Assembly (NCBI RefSeq): GCF_014596475.1
Contig: NZ_MECJ01000009.1
Location: 248,001-312,000, forward strand
Direction of reading: 5' to 3'
DNA: 64,000 bases
Origin: Streptomyces sp. CBMA152
GTDB taxonomy: Bacteria > Actinomycetota > Actinomycetes > Streptomycetales > Streptomycetaceae
The notes beneath the pieces were generated by a model, which saw nothing but the letters and a program-made list of their open reading frames with translations, did not search any database and had not been told where the DNA came from. Positions 58,484 through 64,000 of the stretch are shown here, one piece after another (the first letter of the stretch is position 1; every line of letters begins with the position of its first letter). The translations under genes and the position numbers were made by a program.

Positions 58484-59287
58484 TCAGGCCCAGAAGTCGG
58501 CCCATAGGCGGGCGGCTTCGGCGGTTTCGTCGATCCCCGCCGCGCCGTACGCTTTCCAGTCCTCCCAGGAGCGTGCCTCGGCCTCGGTGAGCACACGTAC
58601 ACCCTGGCGGGGCGCCGTGGCGAAGGCGGGGATGGTCGAGGCCCACTGCTGTGCCTGCTGGGGGGTCTGTTTCCCGTCCAGGACGAGACGGAAGCCCCAC
58701 AGGGCCGCGTCGATCCATCCCGGCCCCCGTGCCGCCCACGCCCAGTCGACCAGCCACACCCGGTCGGCGGCGATGAGGAAGTTCGTGGCGACGGGGTCGG
58801 TGTGCAGGAGTTGGTGGCCGTGGAGCAGAGGCTCGTCCTCGGGATCGCAGTAGGGGCCCCACCGGTCCCAGGCGGTCATCAGGCCGATGCCCGGGGCGGG
58901 GCGGACACTCAACTCCCGCAGCGTTGCCGCGACCGGCTCCAAGTGGTTTCCCTCTGCGGTGAAGTCGGCCCAGGGGGTGGCGGTGACGCCCTCGAAGCCC
59001 AACAGCCGCCACCCACCTGCCGACAGACACCACAGCAGCTTGGGAGCGAACTCGGGCAGGAAGGAACTGACCTTCGCCTCCCTGTCCAGTTCGCCGGACC
59101 GCTCGTGGCCGTCGGGGAGTCCCTTGACGAAGATCCTTGTGCCGTCCGGGAGGAAGAGGAGCGTGGCGATACCGGAACTCTCCCCCGTGGTCATGTCGAC
59201 GCTCGGACAGCCCCCTCCCACCCGGTCGCCCACCGCTGTGCGGGTTTCTTCGGGGAGTTGGGTGAAGGAGAGGCGTTCGACGCGCAT
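58484..59287 (-). CDS. APH-family phosphotransferase
   Basis: The protein has 267 residues from ATG 59287 with GGAGC upstream. The protein-kinase-like fold is seen in LLFLPDGTRIFVKGLPDGH (ATP-binding Lys), LDREAKVSSFLPEFAPKLLW (Glu helix), LLHGHQLLHTDPVATNFLIAADRVWLVDWAWAARGPGWIDAA (catalytic Asp, Asn and metal Asp in H-T-D-x4-N and V-D-W). It should phosphorylate a small hydroxylated molecule. The aminoglycoside label is only the family name. Upstream DNA carries the stub of another gene. Confidence 0.82.
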   Translation of the reverse strand: MRVERLSFTQLPEETRTAVGDRVGGGCPSVDMTTGESSGIATLLFLPDGTRIFVKGLPDGHERSGELDREAKVSSFLPEFAPKLLWCLSAGGWRLLGFEGVTATPWADFTAEGNHLEPVAATLRELSVRPAPGIGLMTAWDRWGPYCDPEDEPLLHGHQLLHTDPVATNFLIAADRVWLVDWAWAARGPGWIDAALWGFRLVLDGKQTPQQAQQWASTIPAFATAPRQGVRVLTEAEARSWEDWKAYGAAGIDETAEAARLWADFWA

Positions 59288-59489
59288 GATCAGGCTCCGG
59301 GCGCCGGCGGATTCGGCGGGAAAGGCGGGTTCTTGTCCGGCCCCGGACCACTGGGAGGACGCCCCGGCGGCGGCTGCGAGGGCGGGCGTGCAGGAGGCTT
59401 CCGCGCTCGTGTCATGGGCGCAGCGTAGCCGCCCGACCCATACGGAAACCGGCACGCTGGAGAAACTGATGACGATCCGTACGGAGACG

Positions 59490-59551
59490 CAGCGCGATGC
59501 CAGTACGAGGTCTCCGAGGCCGGAACCGATGATCGCGACAGGAGTTTGCAT
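59490..59551 (-). pseudogene. N-terminal stub of a FAD-dependent oxidoreductase
   Basis: From ATG 59551 the frame begins QTPVAIIGSGLGDLVLASR, the dinucleotide-binding G-x-G-x-x-x-L start of FAD-dependent monooxygenases. It then degenerates at once and reads on through non-coding-like codons into the phosphotransferase frame. The remainder of the enzyme is absent, so this is a deletion scar. Confidence 0.5.
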
Positions 59552-59631
59552 GGGACTCCGTGCGTATCCACACGCGCCAGGGGTTCCGGCAGGAATTGGG
59601 CCGACCGGGCCGACGGCCGCGCAGCAAGCGG

Positions 59632-60525
59632 TCAGATGACGATCACTCGGCGCCCGCGCGTGTGACCGGCTTGGCTGTCGATGTGGGCGGAGGCGGCCTC
59701 GGCGAGCATGTATGACCGCTCGACCGGGATGTGGAGTTTCCCACGCGCGATGAGGTCGGCGGCCTCCGCGAGCGCTTCCGGCACGTTGCCGGTCACGCCG
59801 GAGTACCGGGCGCCGAAGTCCGGGGCCGTGAGATCGGCGATGGAGATCACCTTCTGCGGATCCCCGGTGAGCTCGACGAGTTCGCCGATCACGCCCGAGC
59901 CGGCCAGATCGAGGGCTGCGTCCACCCGACCGAGCTGCCGCACCCGCTCGACCCAGCCCTCGCCGTACGTCGTCGCCACGGCACCAAGGCCGCGCAGATA
60001 GTCCTGGTTCGCGGCCCCGGCCGTGCCGATCACCGTGATGCCGCGGTCGCGGGCGATCTGCAGCGCCGCCGATCCGACTCCCCCGGACGCACCGCTGACC
60101 AGCAGCGTCTGCCCGGGCCGGACCCCGACCTGACGCATGATGCGCAGCGCGGTCTCCACCACGGAGGGGTATCCGGCCGCCTCTTCGAACGACAGCCCTT
60201 CGGGTATCGGGGCCCAGGCCGACAGCACGGCGAACTCGGCGTAGGCGCTCGAACCTCTGCCGAATACGTGGTCGCCGACCTTGATGCCGTCGACGCCCTG
60301 GCCGACCTCGTCCACCACCCCCGAGGCGTCCTGCCCGACTCCGGCGGGCAACTCGATCGGACGGACCTTCTGGAACTGGCCTTCGCGGATCCGCCAGTCC
60401 ACGGGGTTCACGCCCGCCGCGCGCACGGCGATGCGTATCTGGCCGGGGCCCGCGTGGGGCTCCTCGGCATCGGTGAGGCGCAGGACATCCGGACCGCCGA
60501 ACTCGGCGAAGCTCACTCTCTTCAT
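59632..60525 (-). CDS. NADP-dependent quinone oxidoreductase (zinc-free MDR family)
   Basis: The 297-residue protein starts at ATG 60525. MDR features: AAGVNPVDWRIREGQF, LPAGVGQDASGVVDEVGQGV, GDHVFGRGSSAYAEF, AAGYPSVVETALRIM, then the NADPH fold GQTLLVSGASGGVGSAALQIARDRG, and C-terminal HIDSQAGHTRGRRVIVI. The zinc-ligand Cys/His are missing, as in quinone oxidoreductases and enoyl reductases. It is divergent from the TetR gene at 60596 and is its clear regulatory target. Confidence 0.92.
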   Translation of the reverse strand: MKRVSFAEFGGPDVLRLTDAEEPHAGPGQIRIAVRAAGVNPVDWRIREGQFQKVRPIELPAGVGQDASGVVDEVGQGVDGIKVGDHVFGRGSSAYAEFAVLSAWAPIPEGLSFEEAAGYPSVVETALRIMRQVGVRPGQTLLVSGASGGVGSAALQIARDRGITVIGTAGAANQDYLRGLGAVATTYGEGWVERVRQLGRVDAALDLAGSGVIGELVELTGDPQKVISIADLTAPDFGARYSGVTGNVPEALAEAADLIARGKLHIPVERSYMLAEAASAHIDSQAGHTRGRRVIVI

Positions 60526-60537
60526 GCGACCGACCGT

Positions 60538-60556
60538 AACACTAACGGTTAGCGTT
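60538..60556. promoter_or_regulatory. TetR operator between the oxidoreductase and its regulator
   Basis: AACACTAAC-G-GTTAGCGTT is a 9-1-9 palindrome with a single mismatch, centred in the 70-base gap between divergent starts (60525 and 60596). Its AT-rich half-sites stand out from the surrounding GC-rich DNA, as expected for a TetR dimer site that would block both promoters. Confidence 0.75.
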
Positions 60557-60595
60557 TAGAAACGGTTGCGGCTTTGTACCTGATAGCTTTACGCC

Positions 60596-61207
60596 ATGAC
60601 CGAACCGCCCGGACGCCGTGAGCGCAAGAAGGCCGCGACCCGCCAGAAGATCGCCGACACCGCGCTGCGGCTCTTCCTGGAACGCGGATACGACGCGGTG
60701 GGCATCCGTGACATCGCCGCTGAGGCCGACGTGGCCGTCACCACGCTCTTCTCCCACTTCGCCTCGAAAGAGGCCCTAGTGTTCGAGCAGGACCAGGACT
60801 TCGAGCAACGCCTCACCCAAGCGGTCACCGGCCGGGCACCGCACGAGCCGATCATCCCCGCGCTGCGCCACGAGATCCACGCCCTGGTACGCCACTGCAC
60901 GGCGGACGGCGCCGCCCCGATCTGGCGCATGATCGACGCATCCCCCGCCCTGCGGGAGTACGAGGAGTCGATGAGGCTGCGCCACGCGGAGTCGCTGGCA
61001 ATGGCCATCGCCGCCGATCCCGACCTGTCACAGACCACGACGGCCAGCCGGGCGATCGCGAGATTCGTGATCGACGCCTACTCACTGGCCCGCGAGGCGC
61101 CCGACCCCCAGGCCGCGGTGGACGACATCTTCCGCATGATCGAGGCAGCCTGGGACGTCGCTTGCCTTTCCTCAGCGTCGGCCGGGGGCGAGTCGAGGCC
61201 GAGGTAG
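60596..61207 (+). CDS. TetR-family transcriptional regulator
   Basis: The 203-residue protein starts at ATG 60596. The helix-turn-helix is textbook: RKKAATRQKIADTALRLFLERGYDAVGIRDIAAEADVAVTTLFSHFASKEALVFE (residues about 10-60, written here as one conserved span in pieces: DTALRLFLERGYD, VTTLFSHF). The C-terminal ligand domain has PIIPALRHEIHALVRHC and RLRHAESLAMAIAAD. It should repress the divergent oxidoreductase and itself through the palindrome at 60538-60556. Confidence 0.93.
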   Translation: MTEPPGRRERKKAATRQKIADTALRLFLERGYDAVGIRDIAAEADVAVTTLFSHFASKEALVFEQDQDFEQRLTQAVTGRAPHEPIIPALRHEIHALVRHCTADGAAPIWRMIDASPALREYEESMRLRHAESLAMAIAADPDLSQTTTASRAIARFVIDAYSLAREAPDPQAAVDDIFRMIEAAWDVACLSSASAGGESRPR

Positions 61208-61319
61208 AACCAGCGGTCGCCAGGGTCTCGGTGGGCCACCGAGGGCATGGCTCATACGCGGCCGCCGCAGTGACTCATGAAACCCGGGTCTGAGACACCA
61301 AGTCAGGCCGAAGCAAGCG

Positions 61320-62147
61320 TCAGCCCCGCTGATCGTTCGCGGTGCCCGCGACAGCCGGACCGCAGTTCGCCGGAAGTGCGGCCACCACCATGGCGATGGC
61401 CGCCGCCACGGTGTCGGCTTCGCCGATGACCGTTCCACGAGAAGGACCGCAGACGCGGTATCGACCGTCGCGCAGCGGATCGACGAACGGCACGTCCCAT
61501 GCGTACGGGAATCCGGTGCAGGTCGTGAAGTGGAGTGACCAGTGGCTGGTGAACGGATACAGCTGCCGCAACTTCGGTTCAGCCGCTGCCATCTCGGCGA
61601 GTGCCAGTGCCTGGCGGGCGAGGGGGAGCCGATCGGCCTTCTGGCGCAGGCCCTCCAAGAGGAGCCGCCACTGCACGGTGACCGCTTCCGCTGGACCGCG
61701 TTCATGGGCTTCGGCCAGTTCGCTCACCTTGATGAAGGGGGCGGCCTTCTGAATCTCGCGGAGCCGGGCCCCGTCTCGCCAACCTGCTGCGGCTCGGGCC
61801 AGCTCTCCCAGATCGGAGGTCGAGCCCGAGAGCAGTTGAACGCCTTGGTGCAGGCCATGGATGTTGAACCAGCGGCTCTCCGACCCGATGAAGACGAAGC
61901 AGGGTGCCCGGCCGGAGACCGTGCTGACCACCTCAGCCGTCCGCAGCGGGTTCGCATCGTTGCTCAGCACCGCACCCAGATCGAGTCCCTGCTCGGCAGC
62001 AGCCAGTGCCAGGGCCTCGGCCAGACTGCCGGCAGCCGCAAGATCCGGATAGAGATCAGGGTCGGCGGGAGTGGGTTCGTGTCGAGCGGCAACCGGGGAG
62101 TTCGAAGTCACCGCCGGAGTCTGCCGTCTGCGCCAGGAAATGGCCAC
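61320..62147 (-). CDS. DUF6193-family protein
   Basis: The protein has 275 residues from GTG 62147. Visible segments are DPDLYPDLAAAGSLAEALALAAAEQGLDLG, CFVFIGSESRWFNIHGLHQGVQLLSG, KAAPFIKVSELAEAHERGPAEAVTVQWRLLL and LYPFTSHWSLHFTTCTGFPYAWDVPFVDPL, a layout I associate with DUF6193 natural-product-biosynthesis proteins (recognised from memory). No known catalytic motif is present. There is no biosynthetic partner within 5 kb, so its role here is open. Confidence 0.65.
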   Translation of the reverse strand: MAISWRRRQTPAVTSNSPVAARHEPTPADPDLYPDLAAAGSLAEALALAAAEQGLDLGAVLSNDANPLRTAEVVSTVSGRAPCFVFIGSESRWFNIHGLHQGVQLLSGSTSDLGELARAAAGWRDGARLREIQKAAPFIKVSELAEAHERGPAEAVTVQWRLLLEGLRQKADRLPLARQALALAEMAAAEPKLRQLYPFTSHWSLHFTTCTGFPYAWDVPFVDPLRDGRYRVCGPSRGTVIGEADTVAAAIAMVVAALPANCGPAVAGTANDQRG

Positions 62148-62460
62148 CCTTGGGAGACGGATTTTCTACGCCGCAGGGTGAGATGGGTCGCAGAGCACCA
62201 GGTCAGCGGAGTGCTTCATGACATGAACCGCGAGAACCTACAAATCCCGTACTGTCTCAAATTTCATGTCGGAATCTCACCGCTGATGTCGGACAGATCG
62301 GATACGACGCGATGTTGAGACCTCGTCATGTGTCCTGTCGCACCGGGATTGTCGGATTCCCGCTCATTCTCGGGTGTGTTGGGGGCGAGTTCCTCGGAAC
62401 GGCCCGAGGTGGTCTCCATCGGCCGTGGCTCCGCGTCGGCAGCCACGGCCTCACCCACGG
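62148..62460. other. intergenic region containing a terminator
   Basis: These 313 bases contain the hairpin at 62421-62450 and the upstream region of the leftward DUF6193 gene. No coding-like frame is present. Confidence 0.45.
62421..62450 (-). terminator. perfect hairpin after the nuclease/inhibitor operon
   Basis: GGCCGTGGCT (62421-62430) and AGCCACGGCC (62441-62450) form a perfect 10-bp stem with a 10-base loop, 11 bases past the stop of the leftward ComJ-like gene. Confidence 0.75.
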
Positions 62461-62991
62461 TCAACGGCCCGTGCGGAACAGCTCCCCGGTCCGGTCGGTG
62501 AGCTTGTGACGGATCTCCGGGGCCCTCTCGGCGGGCCAGACCAGGATCAGGTACCGCTCGGAGTGGTTGTCGCCCTCCGGGTCGGTGTCCCGTCCGCGGG
62601 CGTGGATCCGCAGGCGCCACCACCGGGGTTCGCCCTCGGGGCCGGGCAGGTCGATGCCGTACTCCGCGCCCTCGGGCTCAAGTCCGCCACCGTCCCCGTC
62701 GCCCTCCGGCGAGGTGATGCCCGCGCCGGGGGGCTCGAAGACGGCGCTGATGTCGACCACTTCGTCCCACGAGCCGGTTGCCGGCGGCGGCTCACCCTCC
62801 AGTACGTCGTAGTCGACGCGCACGTAACCGTTCTGGACGCCGGTGCACACGGTGACGAAGTCGCCGTCGGCGTTGACCCGGACCAGCCCGTTCCCGGCGG
62901 TCGGATCACCGTCGTCGAGGTCGTCCTCGGCGTCGGTCTCGAACAGGTTGAACTGGTGGTAGGAGGCGTAGACGCGGAGTGCTGTGGTCAT
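62461..62991 (-). CDS. ComJ/Nin-like nuclease inhibitor
   Basis: The 176-residue protein starts 3 bases after the stop of the NucA/NucB nuclease gene, so they form a coupled operon. The N-terminus VYASYHQFNLFETD matches the SYHQF-x-x-F start of Bacillus Nin/ComJ, the inhibitor of the DNA-entry nuclease NucA. The protein has no signal peptide and is strongly acidic (DAEDDLDDGD, GEPPPATGSWDEVVD, EGDGDGGGLEPEG), as a DNA-mimicking or nuclease-binding inhibitor might be. The central Asp/Glu/Gly-rich insert makes it longer than Nin. It probably protects the cytosol from the secreted nuclease. Confidence 0.7.
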   Translation of the reverse strand: MTTALRVYASYHQFNLFETDAEDDLDDGDPTAGNGLVRVNADGDFVTVCTGVQNGYVRVDYDVLEGEPPPATGSWDEVVDISAVFEPPGAGITSPEGDGDGGGLEPEGAEYGIDLPGPEGEPRWWRLRIHARGRDTDPEGDNHSERYLILVWPAERAPEIRHKLTDRTGELFRTGR

Positions 62992-62994
62992 GGA

Positions 62995-64000
62995 TCAGAC
63001 CTGTACCCAGAATCCGTCGCGGTCAAGGACTCTCTGCTGCAGCTGGAACTTGTTGAGGATGCCGCCCTGCCGGTTGTTCTCCCTGACCGGCACCCAGGTG
63101 ATACCCCGGCTGGCCGCAGGCAGTGCGGTGCCGCCCTCGTAGGAGGCGGCGAAGGGGTACTCGTCGCAGGACGGCCCGGCCGCACCGGTCGGCGGCCTCT
63201 GCCCCCGGCACACGGCCCTACGGTTGTCGCCCTGCTTCGTCTCGTCCACCAGGAAGTGCAGCGGGTGCCCGGAGCCGGGCTTGCCGTAGTGTCCGCCGCG
63301 CGACTGGATCGCACTGATGCCGGGGCCTATGTTCGGCAACGCCCCCATGCCCGTCAACGTGGGGGTGACCTGCGGGAAGACGCAGCCCGGCGACTGCCGG
63401 GGCTTCTTGTTGCCCGGCTTCTTGGCGAACATGTCGTCGCACCGGTAGCTCGCGGAGGAGTACGAGTTCGAACCCTGGATGTAGCCGGGCTTGAAGAACG
63501 TGTACTCGTACTTCGTGGCGGTGCCATGGCTCTTGAACGCACCGATGTTGTCGGTGTAGTCGACCTTCCCGGAGAAGGGCGCGCCCAGAATACGGCCCTG
63601 CGGTATGTGGTTGACGGCGGAGCAGGGACCACCGCAGGAGACCCTGATTCCCACGCTTATCCCGCCGGCGTTCCCGGTGATGGTGGCCTTGCCGACGCTG
63701 ACGTTCTCCGACCACTTGCGGGACTTGATCTGCAACGTCATCTCGTGCGTGACAATGAACCGGACCACGCCCACGGGCTTGCCGTTCACCAGCACGACGG
63801 CCCCGGTACTGATCATCTGACACTCATGGGTCCGGGTGAGGCCGGGCGTGCAGGAACCATTCGGCACGGCGGCGGCGTCGGCGCGGGTGATGGGAGTCTG
63901 GGTGACGCGCAGCGTCAGCTGGTCCGAGGAGGCCGCGTGCGCGGTGCCGGCGAGCGTCGAACCCGCCAGTGCCAGTCCTGTCGCGGCCACGGCCATGCTT
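62995..64000 (-). CDS. secreted NucA/NucB-type deoxyribonuclease, 5' end outside window
   Basis: At least 333 residues are visible. The frame is still open at the window edge, and the in-frame ATG at 63996 is inside a signal peptide (AVAATGLALAGSTLAGTAHA), so the true start is probably just outside. Residues 30-230 of the visible part are a beta-rich region (ITRADAAAVPNGSC, VVLVNGKPVGVVRF, VSCGGPCSAVNHIP). The C-terminal 110 residues carry the NucA/NucB core: HPLHFLVDETKQGDNRR, SCDEYPFAASYEGG, WVPVRENNRQGGILNKF. It should hydrolyse extracellular DNA. The downstream ComJ-like gene is its likely inhibitor. Confidence 0.85.
   Translation of the reverse strand, partial: SMAVAATGLALAGSTLAGTAHAASSDQLTLRVTQTPITRADAAAVPNGSCTPGLTRTHECQMISTGAVVLVNGKPVGVVRFIVTHEMTLQIKSRKWSENVSVGKATITGNAGGISVGIRVSCGGPCSAVNHIPQGRILGAPFSGKVDYTDNIGAFKSHGTATKYEYTFFKPGYIQGSNSYSSASYRCDDMFAKKPGNKKPRQSPGCVFPQVTPTLTGMGALPNIGPGISAIQSRGGHYGKPGSGHPLHFLVDETKQGDNRRAVCRGQRPPTGAAGPSCDEYPFAASYEGGTALPAASRGITWVPVRENNRQGGILNKFQLQQRVLDRDGFWVQV

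Noticed and set aside
1..64000. tRNA, rRNA, CRISPR array, phage module or replication origin
   Set aside because: I scanned by eye for conserved loops, spacer-repeat patterns, phage structural genes and DnaA-box clusters and saw none. A tRNA search tool would be more sensitive.

Overview
The window looks like a chromosomal segment of a Streptomyces species or a close relative. The DNA is very GC-rich throughout. It carries an AfsR/SARP-type pathway activator, actinobacterial WYL/AraC/TetR regulators, DUF2690-type small secreted proteins, an 11-kb Streptomyces-style RHS/Hint polymorphic toxin, a PriA-like paralogue, and start codons that are often GTG. I saw no rRNA, tRNA or CRISPR array. Broken genes are common (IS5-type transposase, LysR, alpha/beta hydrolase, PQQ-propeller protein, PPOX protein, FAD-oxidoreductase stub), which fits an accessory chromosome arm. 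Without reads, single-base assembly errors cannot be excluded for the simple frameshifts.

Layout. 1-5.2 kb: decayed left end (IS5 and LysR remnants, an ABM-like gene, TetR, a broken hydrolase). 5.2-7.5 kb: endonuclease/exonuclease/phosphatase-family protein and a WYL regulator divergent from a VOC protein. 7.6-24.6 kb: a biosynthetic locus centred on a 1016-residue SARP activator. Leftward from it run a 35-residue peptide gene, a cobalamin-type radical SAM RiPP maturase (C-methyltransferase family) and a DUF5825 partner. Rightward run eight genes, most of them overlapping at start/stop codons: alpha-oxoamine synthase, TauD-like dioxygenase, KAS III-like enzyme, ATP-grasp ligase, LuxC-like/PaaK-like fusion, second ATP-grasp protein, MFS exporter, and a solute-binding protein. 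Three heptamer direct repeats with 4-bp spacing, the signature of SARP operators, lie in the divergent promoter. 24.8-34.5 kb: housekeeping-like accessory genes, two pseudogenes, and a tyrosinase fused to seven near-identical repeats that probably fold as a seven-bladed propeller. 34.7-37.9 kb: six small secreted proteins acting at or near the cell wall. 38.1-40.2 kb: a NarL-type two-component system. 40.3-53.3 kb: a secreted zinc metalloprotease, then a 3637-residue RHS/LamG/Hint polymorphic toxin with a papain-like tip and an adjacent immunity candidate. 53.6-64 kb: a PriA paralogue, a ricin-lectin/aerolysin-like pore-former candidate, an APH-type kinase, a quinone-oxidoreductase/TetR pair with a clear operator, a DUF6193 protein, and a secreted NucA/NucB nuclease coupled to a ComJ/Nin-like inhibitor.

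The most promising candidate for an undescribed system is the 7.6-24.6 kb locus. A tiny, easily missed peptide gene sits between the SARP gene and a radical SAM maturase, next to a ligase-rich operon that may share its control. Further conflict or secretion systems of interest are the RHS toxin, the aerolysin-like protein, the tyrosinase-propeller fusion and the NucA-ComJ pair.
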